From contig JAIQFE010000004.1 in assembly GCA_020073445.1 (NCBI GenBank), positions 1 to 64,000 on the forward strand: DNA of 64,000 bases. The letters are read 5' to 3'. Made by a program: the position numbers and the translations under genes. The notes under the pieces are model-generated. The model did no database searches and was not told the DNA's origin. It saw only the letters and a list, made by a program, of their open reading frames with translations. This DNA is from Terriglobia bacterium (GTDB lineage: Bacteria > Acidobacteriota > Terriglobia > Bryobacterales > Bryobacteraceae). This document shows positions 16,217 through 25,581 of the stretch, in pieces. How positions within the stretch are numbered: the stretch's first letter is position 1; each line of letters opens with the position of its first letter.

Positions 16217-19200
16217 ATGAAATCTCGTTTCCTTTTGTTACTGACTCTGTTGTGGATTGCAGCGGCTGGATCCGCCTTCGGGCAAACCGCCGCTGGAACA
16301 CTGACCGGCATTGTCACGGATCCTTCTGGATCCGTAATTGCGGGGGTTCCCGTCACCGCGACCCACGTCGACACCGGCACCAAGATCATCGGGACGACTT
16401 CGCAGACGGGAAACTACACCATTCCGCAAATGCCCGTCGGCAGGTACGTAATCACGGTGTCGCAGACCGGATTCAAAACGTTTCGCCAGGAAAATGTGAC
16501 TATCGCCGCGGCCCAAACCCTGCGTGTTGACATATCGATGGAAGTCGGTGCGACCACGGAGTCCGTTACCGTCACGGCCGAATCCACGCTCCTGCAGGCC
16601 GATACCGGAGCGCTGGTCAAGAACCTCAACCCCCAGCAGATTCAGAACCTCCCTGTGCTGCCGGCCACCACGTTCACCCGCGATCCGCTCCAACTGGCAC
16701 TGACGCTTCCCGGCGCGGTGAGCGGCGGCGTCGGATTCGGGCCCCGCATGAACGGCCTGTCCAACGCCAACAACCAATATAAGATCGACGGCGAGCCCGT
16801 TACGAACTCGGGAGAGAAGGGCACCATTACCACCCGTAACAACGTGAGCCCCGACGCCATCCAGGAGGTTGCAATTCAGAGCAGCAACTTCAACGCGGAA
16901 TACGGCTCGGTCTCCGGCGCGGTTTTCAACATGATCGTCAAGTCGGGCACCAACCAGTATCACGGCACGATGTTTGACTACATTGCCAACGATATCTTCA
17001 ATGCCGACGATCCCGGCCCGCACACCAGGAACCGAGTGCGGCGTAACGATTATGGTTTTAACGTGGGCGGTCCGGTCAGGATCCCCAAACTCTATAACGG
17101 CAAGGACAAGACCTTCTTCTTCTTCAACTGGGAACAGTATCGCGACTATAACTTCTTCCTGGCGGCGATCAATCCTATTCCCACGGTACCGACGCAGGCT
17201 TACCGCGATGGCGATTTCAGCGGCCTGCTCAACGTCCCGGGCGTCACTGGCAACCTGAAGATCAACGGGCACGACTACAAAGATCCTCTGGGAAATGTGA
17301 TCCCTCTTGGCACGATTTTCGATCCAAGAACCACTCAAAACATACCGTGCAATACGGCCCTCACGCAGGACTGCACCGCCGGATCGGTCTTACAGGTTCG
17401 CTCCCCATTTCCGGGCAACAAAATTCCCTCGACCTTGATCGACAAAGTTGCCGCGGCGACTCTCAAGTACGTCCCTCTTCCTCAGGGTCCGAACGCCGCC
17501 GCGGGACTCTTGGCGAACAACTATCTGAATGGCATCAGCGCAACCCGCATTACGCGATCACCGGCACTGAAGCTCGATCAGAACGTCGGATCCAGGGCGC
17601 GGGTTAGCTTTACATGGAACGACAATCACACCGACTCGCCTACCCAGACAGTGGCGCCCGGTGCATTTGCCGAAGGATTTCCGGAGCCAATCAGTATGAA
17701 CTCCGGAACTTTCGAGGCGTCCCCGACCTTCCGGGCCAACCTCGACTACAACATCCGGCCGACCATGCTGTTCCACTTGGGCGTAGGCTGGCAGGAATTT
17801 AACTTCTGCGCCTGCCCCAAGACGAATGATTTCGACGCATCCACGCTCGGACTGACTTTCTCCAACGGCACGAAGCTTCCGCTGAATTCGTTCCCCCGGT
17901 TCCAGGCGACTGCAGGGCCTCCCGCCGCTAATCTCGTCGTCTCGAGTCCCGTACTGGGCGGCTTGAACGCCACTGGAAACGCCGGAGCCACTCGCCAGCT
18001 GGAACGTTACCCGTCGACCTCGGCCAACCTTACGTGGATTCACGGAAACCATACCTTTAAGCTTGGCGCCGATGCCCGGCAAAACCAGCAGGTGAACATC
18101 CTGGTCGCCAACAGCCAGGGAACCTACTCTTTCGGGACTAGCACCGCTACGGCTGCGTCCGGCAATGGAGTCACGTGGCAGCCGTCGCTGAACGGCCTGA
18201 CCGGATTTACGGGCTTTTCGGGTGCGGTCGGCTTCCCCTTCGCGAATTTTCTGCTCGGCAGCGTGACCAGTCTCACTATCGCCGTCCCGACCGAGTACCG
18301 CAAAACGAAACAGCAGTACGGTATGTACATTCAGGACACCTGGAAAGTCCGGCGCAATCTCACTATCGATTACGGTATTCGCTGGGACTACGGCACCTAT
18401 GCCAAAGAAGACTATGGCCGTGTCGCCGGCTTCAGCACGACTATTCCTAACCCGGCCGCGAACGGACGTCGCGGTGGCTATATTTACGAAGCGTCGTGCA
18501 ACTGTCAGTTCGCCCAGAACTATCCGTATGCAATCGCTCCGCGGTTGGGAATTGCGTATACGCTCGATTCCAAAACGGTCATTCGCGGCGGAGCCGGCAT
18601 CGCGTACGGTGCGACACCGTTCACCGGGGGCGGCGTCATCAACAGCATCTCGACGCCTACTCTGCCGAACGGCTTCGACGATTTCAGACTGCAGGATGGC
18701 ATCCCGGTCAATAAGTACAATCCCGTGGTGGCCACCTCCGATCCAAGCGCCGGTTTCGCGCCAGGAACTGTAAATACGAATCTCTCTACCTTTGTAGATC
18801 CGAACGGCGGACGCCCTGACCGCACCTATCAGTGGAACATCAGCCTCCAGCGGGAGATCACCCGCAACTTTGTGTTTGAAGCTGCGTATGTCGGAAACCG
18901 GAACGTCTGGGCATCGGTCAACGGCTTCCAGGACTTCAACGCAGTCTCGGTCCAGGATCTGAAACGCTACGGTTTCACGGTGGACAATTCGCCCCAAGGA
19001 TTGGCCGATGCAACTCTCTTGAATGCCCGCCTCAACTCGCTCACTCCGGCGCAGCAATCGACACTCGCGAGCCGCGGTATCTCCGTGCCGTATGCGTCGT
19101 TCCCGACATCTGGACCGTTCGTTCAGACCGTCTTCCAGTCACTCAAGAACTTTCCGCAATATAGCAGCGCGCTTCAGCCCTTCGCGCCGCAGGGCAAGTC

Positions 19201-20095
19201 ATGGTACGACTCGCTCCAGCTAAACCTCACCAAGCGCTTCTCGCATGGATTCTCAGCGAACGGCGCTTATACGTTCTCGAAGAACCTGCAATGGATCAGC
19301 ACCCCCGACGTGTTCAACCAGAGCATCGGGAAAGACCTCAACACCTTGAACCCGCCGCAGATCTTGCGCATTTCCTTCGAATACCGCGTGCCGCGATACA
19401 ATGGCGCCCTTCCGGTGCTCCGCAATAAGGTCGTTTCTTATGCTCTCTCGGACTGGGCGGTTTCCGGCGCGCTGTACTATACGTCGGGAGCATTCCTGAG
19501 TCGTCCCGCGGCCGGTTCGACCAACGGCATCAACCGCTGGCTCGGACGGGGTCCCGGCGGCGCGCAGTTGAAGAAGAATGCGGATGGGAGCTACATGAGT
19601 CCCTGGTCGGTGGATTGGTACGATAACAGTGGTACTCATCACACCGATCCGCTCGATATCAACTGCCACTGCTTCGATCCCAACAAGACCGTCGTGCTCA
19701 ATCCGGACGCATGGCAGACGATTCCGGATGCCCAGTGGACATCGGATACGTCTCAGTACGCTTTCTTCCGCGGACAGCGGAAACCGGCAGAATCGATGAA
19801 CTTCGCAAGGAACTTCAGGATCAAAGAACGGTACACGTTCCAGGTTCGAATCGAGTTCCAGAACGTGTTTAATCGCGTTCAGCTGCCGAATCCCACGGGA
19901 CTTGCCGTAAACGGTGGTGCGGGAGCCGTCAGTCCCCTCTCTCCGACCTATCAGTGCAGCTCCCCGGGGACCTGTAACCTTAACACCGTTAGCGGGAGAT
20001 ATATCTCCGGCTTCGGCACCTTCGGCAATCTTGGAAACGGCGGACAGCTCGGTACGCCGCGCAGCGGCCAGCTCATCGGGCGCTTCACGTTCTAA
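16217..20095 (+). CDS. Oar-like TonB-dependent receptor with carboxypeptidase regulatory-like domain (receptor 2)
   Basis: An outer-membrane receptor of 1292 residues: signal peptide (to about residue 22), carboxypeptidase-like domain (~25-105), plug with 'SSNFNAEYGSVSGAVFNMIVKSG', and barrel ending in 'IGRFTF'. The ribosome site GGGAGG precedes the ATG. It is clearly similar to receptor 1 over the barrel, including the paired-cysteine motifs CNCQFAQNYPYAIAPRLG and DINCHCFD. The upstream tandem repeats, promoter and operator-like dyad point to tight control. It follows the O-demethylase gene on the same strand but is separated by a stem-loop, so it is its own unit. Its substrate may relate to the neighbouring aromatic genes; that is inference. 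Confidence 0.94.
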   Translation: MKSRFLLLLTLLWIAAAGSAFGQTAAGTLTGIVTDPSGSVIAGVPVTATHVDTGTKIIGTTSQTGNYTIPQMPVGRYVITVSQTGFKTFRQENVTIAAAQTLRVDISMEVGATTESVTVTAESTLLQADTGALVKNLNPQQIQNLPVLPATTFTRDPLQLALTLPGAVSGGVGFGPRMNGLSNANNQYKIDGEPVTNSGEKGTITTRNNVSPDAIQEVAIQSSNFNAEYGSVSGAVFNMIVKSGTNQYHGTMFDYIANDIFNADDPGPHTRNRVRRNDYGFNVGGPVRIPKLYNGKDKTFFFFNWEQYRDYNFFLAAINPIPTVPTQAYRDGDFSGLLNVPGVTGNLKINGHDYKDPLGNVIPLGTIFDPRTTQNIPCNTALTQDCTAGSVLQVRSPFPGNKIPSTLIDKVAAATLKYVPLPQGPNAAAGLLANNYLNGISATRITRSPALKLDQNVGSRARVSFTWNDNHTDSPTQTVAPGAFAEGFPEPISMNSGTFEASPTFRANLDYNIRPTMLFHLGVGWQEFNFCACPKTNDFDASTLGLTFSNGTKLPLNSFPRFQATAGPPAANLVVSSPVLGGLNATGNAGATRQLERYPSTSANLTWIHGNHTFKLGADARQNQQVNILVANSQGTYSFGTSTATAASGNGVTWQPSLNGLTGFTGFSGAVGFPFANFLLGSVTSLTIAVPTEYRKTKQQYGMYIQDTWKVRRNLTIDYGIRWDYGTYAKEDYGRVAGFSTTIPNPAANGRRGGYIYEASCNCQFAQNYPYAIAPRLGIAYTLDSKTVIRGGAGIAYGATPFTGGGVINSISTPTLPNGFDDFRLQDGIPVNKYNPVVATSDPSAGFAPGTVNTNLSTFVDPNGGRPDRTYQWNISLQREITRNFVFEAAYVGNRNVWASVNGFQDFNAVSVQDLKRYGFTVDNSPQGLADATLLNARLNSLTPAQQSTLASRGISVPYASFPTSGPFVQTVFQSLKNFPQYSSALQPFAPQGKSWYDSLQLNLTKRFSHGFSANGAYTFSKNLQWISTPDVFNQSIGKDLNTLNPPQILRISFEYRVPRYNGALPVLRNKVVSYALSDWAVSGALYYTSGAFLSRPAAGSTNGINRWLGRGPGGAQLKKNADGSYMSPWSVDWYDNSGTHHTDPLDINCHCFDPNKTVVLNPDAWQTIPDAQWTSDTSQYAFFRGQRKPAESMNFARNFRIKERYTFQVRIEFQNVFNRVQLPNPTGLAVNGGAGAVSPLSPTYQCSSPGTCNLNTVSGRYISGFGTFGNLGNGGQLGTPRSGQLIGRFTF

Positions 20096-20113
20096 GAATC
20101 AAAAGCAGGCAAT

Positions 20114-20155
20114 AAGGGCCGCTTGGACATCGGGTCCGGGCGGCCCTTTTCTTTT
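20114..20155 (+). terminator. Rho-independent terminator of TonB receptor 2
   Basis: AAGGGCCGC pairs with GCGGCCCTT and runs into TTCTTTT; the 17-base loop contains a further GGAC/GTCC pairing. It starts 18 bases after the receptor stop. Confidence 0.92.
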
Positions 20156-20157
20156 GA

Positions 20158-21501
20158 TTACAGCTCGGACAGTTCCTTGAATTGTCCGGTGCTATCGCCG
20201 AGTTTTTCGGCCGGCACGCCCAGCTTGTTCAGCAACGTCAGCTGAAGATTCGTGAGCGGCGTGTGTTCCGGATAGATGAGGTGGCGCCCGCCCTTCAGCG
20301 TCCCAGCGCCTCCGCCCACGACGAATGTCGGCAGCGGACCATGCGTGTGCCGGTCGCTGTTACTGATACCGGAGCCAAACAGCAGGATCACGTGATCCAG
20401 CAGCGAGCCATCGCCGTCCGGCGTATTACGCAGCTTTTCGAGATACTCGGCGAACAGCTCGATGTGGTGCCGCTGGATGCGCGTGCACTTTTCCATCTTC
20501 ACCGGATCGTTCTGGTGGTGCGTGAGCGGATGGTGCGGCTCGGGCACACCGATCTGCGGATAGGGCCTGCCGGTCTGCTCGCGGCCATACAGGAACGTGA
20601 TCACGCGCGTCAGGTCGGACTGGTAGGCCAGGAGTTGCAAGTCATACAACAACCGGACCTGATCCACGAAATTATCCGGGATCCCCGCAGGCTGATGCAC
20701 GTCCGGCAATTCTTTCGAACTCTGCTCCTCGGCCTTCTGAATTCGCCTCTCTACGTCCCGCAACGCCGCCAGATAGTCGTTCATCTTGCGATTGTCGGCG
20801 GTCCCCAGCTTGCGCTGAAGCTGGCTCACGCGATCGTTCACGGAATCCAGAAGACTGCGATCCTGCTTCAGGCGCGCGGCGCGTACGCGCGCGTCCGTGC
20901 TATCGCTCGAGCCGAACATCCGCTCGAACAGCACCCGCGGGTTATTTTCCGCCATCAGTGGCAACGTCGGGGTCAGCCAGGAAACCGTGCTGCTATAGGC
21001 GCAGCTGTAGCCCAGATCGCAGGACCCCAGGAGGCTGTTTTCGTCGGCCGTCATCTGTAGCGAGGAAAGCTGGGTTTCGCGCTCGAACGCCTTGGCGGCG
21101 ATCTGGTCCATGGAGACGGCGTTCTCCAGGATGCTATCCGACTTCTTTACGTGCACGCCCGTAAGGTAGCTGCCGCACGCGCGGGAGTGGTCGCCGCCGC
21201 CGTCGCCCAGCGGCTCCGCCTGATCGCTGAACAGGCCCGTGATGACGATCAACTTGTCCTTGAAGGGCTCGAGTGCCTTGAGCGTGGGGGAAAGCTCGTA
21301 ATTGGTGCCGGAACCCGACGGCAGCCATTTGTCGTAGATCACGCCGTTGGGATGATAGACGACACCGAAGCGCTTCACAGGAGCAGTGGTCGCGGCCGGC
21401 GCGAAGGCCGGAATCATGGCGTCGAGCAACGGCAATGCCACAGCCGTGCCCGCCCCCCGAAGTATGGTGCGGCGTGAAATGGCCTTCTTCGTTAGGAACA
21501 T
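20158..21501 (-). CDS. DUF1552 domain protein, Tat-exported
   Basis: A 447-residue protein with a twin-arginine signal (SRRTILRGAGTAVALPLLDAM) followed by a DUF1552 (PF07586) domain of the alkaline-phosphatase-like/sulfatase-like DUF1501 relatives. Landmarks are 'FGVVYHPNGVIYDKWLPSG', 'GSYLTGVHVKKSD' and 'HHPLTHHQNDP'. It lies 12 bases after the DUF1592 gene on the same strand. DUF1592/DUF1552 pairs are common in Acidobacteria, Planctomycetes and Verrucomicrobia and are thought to act together in the periplasm or at the surface, but no activity is established. Confidence 0.93.
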   Translation of the reverse strand: MFLTKKAISRRTILRGAGTAVALPLLDAMIPAFAPAATTAPVKRFGVVYHPNGVIYDKWLPSGSGTNYELSPTLKALEPFKDKLIVITGLFSDQAEPLGDGGGDHSRACGSYLTGVHVKKSDSILENAVSMDQIAAKAFERETQLSSLQMTADENSLLGSCDLGYSCAYSSTVSWLTPTLPLMAENNPRVLFERMFGSSDSTDARVRAARLKQDRSLLDSVNDRVSQLQRKLGTADNRKMNDYLAALRDVERRIQKAEEQSSKELPDVHQPAGIPDNFVDQVRLLYDLQLLAYQSDLTRVITFLYGREQTGRPYPQIGVPEPHHPLTHHQNDPVKMEKCTRIQRHHIELFAEYLEKLRNTPDGDGSLLDHVILLFGSGISNSDRHTHGPLPTFVVGGGAGTLKGGRHLIYPEHTPLTNLQLTLLNKLGVPAEKLGDSTGQFKELSEL

Positions 21502-21513
21502 GTCCGGTTCTCC

Positions 21514-23913
21514 TTACTGAGATCCTGTTGGCGCGGCGGTTCTCATCTGAAATGGCGCGCTCTTCACGGTGGCCAGAATGAGTGACGACCAGCGGTACCC
21601 GTCCGCCGCCGCTGCCCGGTCAATCGCGCGCACCGCGGGAGCATCGTAGTACTCCAGCCCCCGCCCCAGGGCGTATGTCAGCAGTTTCTCGGTGACGGCC
21701 GTGGCGAATTGCGTTTTCTTCGCCACCAGGGCCTGCCGCAACTCGCGCGATCCGTTGATTTTCGTGCCGTCCAGCAGCACGCCCGAAGCGTCGATGGCGC
21801 GGCCCGCGTCAGTGGTACGCCACTGCCCGATGGCGTCGAAGTTTTCAAGACTGAGCCCCAGCGGGTCCATGCTCTTGTGGCAACTCGCGCACGTCGGATT
21901 GGCGCGATGCATCTCGAGCATTTCCCGGACGGTCAATGGCTTGCCATCCCTGTTGCTCGCCTCAAGTTGAGGCACATTGGGGGGCGGCGCCGGCATCGGC
22001 GCGGCCAGAATATTCTCCAGCAGCCACTTTCCGCGAATGGTCGGCGACGTACGCGTGGTGTAAGACGTGACGCCGAGCACGCTGGCCTTGCCCAGCAGCC
22101 CGAAACGATTCTCGTCGGTGAGTTTTACGCGCCGGAAGTGGCTCCCGTAGATCCCGGAGATTCCGTAGTGGCGCGACAACTGTTCGTTGAGAAAAGTCTC
22201 GTCCGACGTCAACAGGTCGATGATGCTGTGGTCGTCTTTCAACTGAGCATCGAGGAACAACTCCGTCTCGGTCACGAACGCGGTGCGGAGGTTATCGTCA
22301 AACCAGGGGAACTTGGTGCTATCCGGATTGAGCAGCCACACGTTACGAGTCTGCAGCCAATCGTCGAAGAAATTCTGGATCAGCGCGGCGCGCGTGCGGG
22401 GATCGGCGATCATGCGACGGACTTGCTGTTCCAGCACCACCGGCTCATGCAACTTGCCGCGAATGGCCAGGTCCAGCAGAGCGTCGTCCGGAATGCTGCT
22501 CCACAAGAAGAACGACAATCGCGAAGCCAGTTCGACATCGGAGATCCGGTATGCCGAACCCGGCGCAACATTTGTGGGGTCGGCCTCGATGCGGAACAGA
22601 AAATCCGGGCTCACCAGGACTCGTTCCAATTCGGATCGAATCCCGTCGTCGAAGGTCCCGGCCGCACGCGTTCGTTTGAAGAAGCTGACCAAAGTCTGCA
22701 CATCGTCATCCGTGGCGCCACGGCGATAAGCCCGGCGAGCCAGGTTGGTTGCGATCTTCGTCGCGCAGGGAACTTCATCGGCGGAATTCGCGGGCCGGCA
22801 TACAAAGAGAAGCCGCCGGCTCGGCGAATCGGCCGGCACTTTGCCGTTATAGGGACCGCCGATCAGCAACGATGCGATGGCGATGGGTGAGTTGGCGTTG
22901 TCGGAATTGCGGCTGTAAGGCGAAAGCCGATCCGGGCCGCCACCCTCCGGCGCCACGTCGTCGGCTTTCAGCATAGTCGCCATCACCTGGCGCAGGCCGG
23001 CTTTCACGGGAACGCGAACATGCAGCGCTTCATCCCCGTCGTACTCAAACGTCGGCGTGGGCGCTTTCCCGCCGCCCAGGGTGAATTGGGCCACGCGCAC
23101 TCCATCCACGCGGATTTCGAAATGATTCTCCACGTTCAGGCCGCGGATGGGACTGCTCCAAGCCCGCTGCAGACGAATTTTGAACTCATACTCGCCGTCG
23201 ACAGGGAAATAATGGCGGGCGGCGACTCCGCCTTTGGTTCCCAGAGGAAAGTCTTCGCCCAGACGCTCCGTCTGGCTAAGATACGTCTGGTCGTTGGCGT
23301 TATTTTTCATCGCGCCATAGCGCACGAACGCCGGTGGCATGTTCGGATCGCCCACGGCCCGGCGCGAGATGGCTGCCGCGGCGGATACGTAGCGGTCTAA
23401 CAATGCCGGCGGCATCGATAGCGCTTCCGCGTTATTCTCGAATCCGAACGCCTGCTCATCCGGAGGCAGCATCGCCTGGGGATCCACTTCCACCCCGATC
23501 AGGTCGCGCACGGCATTGGCGTACTCAGCACGATTCAGACGATGCAAGCTGGCGGTCCGGCCCGGATTCACGTGAGCAGCCGCCGCGCGGTCGATTCCGG
23601 ATTCGAGCCAATCCGCAACCGCATCATAAGTCGCATTATCCGGGCGAGGCATGCCCGGAGGCGGCATCGCTCGGCTTCGCAGCTTTACGATGACCTTTTC
23701 CCATGCTTGGGCCGAATTTGCCACCTGCACCGAGTCCGCCCGATCCAACATGAGGTTCGCGGTCTTCAGCTTCTGGTTGTGACAGGAGACGCAGTACTTG
23801 TTCACCAGGTTGCCCGCGGGAGTCGCCGGTTTGTTGTCCTGAAAACCGAAGGCCGCGGCAGCGAATACCGCCAGACAGGCCGTCGCGATCCCGTATATAC
23901 CGTGGCGTGTCAT
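21514..23913 (-). CDS. DUF1587/1592/1588/1585 multidomain c-type cytochrome
   Basis: An exported 799-residue protein. After the signal peptide a haem c site CVSCH (C41, C44, H45) lies in a cytochrome-like head. The following domains fit the order DUF1587, DUF1595, DUF1592, DUF1588 and DUF1585, with a second CxxCH (CASCHKSMDPLG) in the DUF1588 part. A carbohydrate-binding-like insert is seen around 'EYEFKIRLQRAW'. The ATG at 23913 is chosen because it starts the signal peptide; the open frame extends over 200 codons further into the ankyrin gene in another frame and is not real there. It sits between the ankyrin gene (8-base gap) and DUF1552 (12-base gap), a clear operon. Function unknown. Confidence 0.92.
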   Translation of the reverse strand: MTRHGIYGIATACLAVFAAAAFGFQDNKPATPAGNLVNKYCVSCHNQKLKTANLMLDRADSVQVANSAQAWEKVIVKLRSRAMPPPGMPRPDNATYDAVADWLESGIDRAAAAHVNPGRTASLHRLNRAEYANAVRDLIGVEVDPQAMLPPDEQAFGFENNAEALSMPPALLDRYVSAAAAISRRAVGDPNMPPAFVRYGAMKNNANDQTYLSQTERLGEDFPLGTKGGVAARHYFPVDGEYEFKIRLQRAWSSPIRGLNVENHFEIRVDGVRVAQFTLGGGKAPTPTFEYDGDEALHVRVPVKAGLRQVMATMLKADDVAPEGGGPDRLSPYSRNSDNANSPIAIASLLIGGPYNGKVPADSPSRRLLFVCRPANSADEVPCATKIATNLARRAYRRGATDDDVQTLVSFFKRTRAAGTFDDGIRSELERVLVSPDFLFRIEADPTNVAPGSAYRISDVELASRLSFFLWSSIPDDALLDLAIRGKLHEPVVLEQQVRRMIADPRTRAALIQNFFDDWLQTRNVWLLNPDSTKFPWFDDNLRTAFVTETELFLDAQLKDDHSIIDLLTSDETFLNEQLSRHYGISGIYGSHFRRVKLTDENRFGLLGKASVLGVTSYTTRTSPTIRGKWLLENILAAPMPAPPPNVPQLEASNRDGKPLTVREMLEMHRANPTCASCHKSMDPLGLSLENFDAIGQWRTTDAGRAIDASGVLLDGTKINGSRELRQALVAKKTQFATAVTEKLLTYALGRGLEYYDAPAVRAIDRAAAADGYRWSSLILATVKSAPFQMRTAAPTGSQ

Positions 23914-23921
23914 GTGACTTT

Positions 23922-25454
23922 TCACTTTACTTCGCGGCATCGATTCTGGGACTCGCAGACGACTCCTAGCGTCGGATCCGCGCCGTGTTTCAACAGCAGA
24001 TCCACGCCTTCCTTGTTCACAAGGACGCCGCCGAGCCGGTCGCCTTGACCGTTGGCCGCGCGGTAGGGCGTCGTGCCCGCCTTGCTGACGGAATTCACGT
24101 TCACGCCCAGGTCGATCAGTTGCGCCAGGAGTGTGTTCCATCCGCGATAGGCTGGTCCAAACAAGGCATTCTCGCCGACGGTCGTCTCGCCCTTCGGGTC
24201 GACTCCGAGATCCAACAGAAGTTTGACCGCAGCTATCGCCTGTTCCTCTGTGACCAGCGACTCTCCGATGCCATGGTTCAGGCCCGTCGCCGCCATGATA
24301 GTGCTCGCATTCGTCGCCGTCTGGATCTTGGGATCGGCGCCCGCGTCCAGCAGAATGTGCATCATCTCCACGTCGTCGACCGAGGCGGCCAGCAGCAAGG
24401 GAGTCGCTCCCACGGCGTCCGTGTATCCGGTGGCAAACGACGGTTGGCGCTTGGTCATTCGAGCGTTCACCTTTGCGCCGTGCGCCAGCAGGGCCTTCAC
24501 CAGCCGCAGCTTGGCCTGACGATCCGGAATGCCGGACATCGGGTCTTCGAAGCCATACACCGGGTTCGAGGCGTAGCCTTCCCATGTGGTCGACGCCCAA
24601 TGCAGGGGCGTAAAACCCGCAGCCTGGTTGTTGGGATCGGCTCCATGATCCAGCAGGTAAAGGGCAACGTCCACTTGAGCCCGCAGGGTGGCGACGAGCA
24701 AGGGAGTGAAGCCGCCGGCCCCGCCAGCCGTCCTGGCACCCCGGCCGCCTCCAGCAGCGGGTGCGGGCGAATCTCCATCACCAGGCTGCGTCAGAATGTT
24801 CACGTCCACTCCAGCGGCCAGAAATAGCTTGACGCTCTCCAGGTCCCCGACCCGCGCGGCGAAGTGGATCGGCATGAACCCATCCTTGGTATGCGCCTTG
24901 AGATCCGCATGCGCTGCGATCAGCGCACTCACCACGTCCGGATGACGTTCGGCGGCGGCCCACATCAACGCGGTTTGGTTCTGCACCGGCTCCTTCGCGT
25001 TGACCGCGGCGCCGTATTCAACCAGCAGGCGGACCGCTTCGACGTTGCCGGTCTTCGCGCAGGTCATCAGCGGAGTTTCACCGGTGGCGATCGACGTGTT
25101 TGGATTCGCGCCCGCTTTCAGCAGCAGACGGACAAATTCGAAGCTCGCGTTGGTGCACGCCTGCGACAGCGGCGTCATACCGAAATCGTTTGCCGTGTTC
25201 GCGTCCGCGCCCGCCTTGAGCAGCAGATCCGCTGTTTCTGCGTCGTTCCAGTGGGCCAGCCAGAGCAGCGCCGTCGAGCCGTCGCTGGACCGTGCATTGA
25301 CGTCGGCCTTCTGACTCAGGAGCGACCGAACCGCCTTGGCGTCCTGGTTCCTGGCCGCATCCGGCAGTCGCAGATCGCTGGTGCCGGCGGCCATCGCCAC
25401 CCCGGTGAGGCCGGTTACCGCGAGCAAGCAGTGCCTCAGGTGTCGGTCAAACAT
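23922..25454 (-). CDS. Exported ankyrin-repeat protein
   Basis: A 510-residue protein with a signal peptide (to about residue 23) and roughly ten ankyrin repeats of the form 'G.TPL..A...G....V..LL..GADPN'. A Gly/Ala-rich loop (residues ~215-230) interrupts the array. It is the first gene of an operon with the DUF1592 cytochrome and DUF1552 protein; an AAAGGGGAC site precedes the ATG. Ankyrin proteins with DUF1592 partners recur in soil Acidobacteria, so it may scaffold the other two in the periplasm. It ends in 'VCESQNRCREVK', a short Cys-containing tail. Confidence 0.92.
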   Translation of the reverse strand: MFDRHLRHCLLAVTGLTGVAMAAGTSDLRLPDAARNQDAKAVRSLLSQKADVNARSSDGSTALLWLAHWNDAETADLLLKAGADANTANDFGMTPLSQACTNASFEFVRLLLKAGANPNTSIATGETPLMTCAKTGNVEAVRLLVEYGAAVNAKEPVQNQTALMWAAAERHPDVVSALIAAHADLKAHTKDGFMPIHFAARVGDLESVKLFLAAGVDVNILTQPGDGDSPAPAAGGGRGARTAGGAGGFTPLLVATLRAQVDVALYLLDHGADPNNQAAGFTPLHWASTTWEGYASNPVYGFEDPMSGIPDRQAKLRLVKALLAHGAKVNARMTKRQPSFATGYTDAVGATPLLLAASVDDVEMMHILLDAGADPKIQTATNASTIMAATGLNHGIGESLVTEEQAIAAVKLLLDLGVDPKGETTVGENALFGPAYRGWNTLLAQLIDLGVNVNSVSKAGTTPYRAANGQGDRLGGVLVNKEGVDLLLKHGADPTLGVVCESQNRCREVK

Positions 25455-25581
25455 GCCGTCCCCTTTCGTCGTAAAGCGTTCTGCCCGAAGCTATTATACG
25501 GGATTTGGACTATCAGCGAAGGGTGCCTGAGGCGGGTCCACATACGAGGTATACTGCTACTCGTCCGGAGGCTCAAAACCG

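Noticed and set aside
17558-19057. Long open frame on the minus strand opposite TonB receptor 2
   Set aside because: It mirrors the codon structure of the receptor, is Arg/Gly/Val-rich without domain or signal, and the plus strand has clear receptor domains.
21709-22890. 393-codon open frame opposite the DUF1592 gene
   Set aside because: Arg-rich shadow with no recognisable motif; the opposite strand has haem sites and family domains.
23914-24600. N-terminal extension of the DUF1592 frame into the ankyrin gene
   Set aside because: The ankyrin repeats in another frame explain the coding signal, and the signal peptide starts at 23913.
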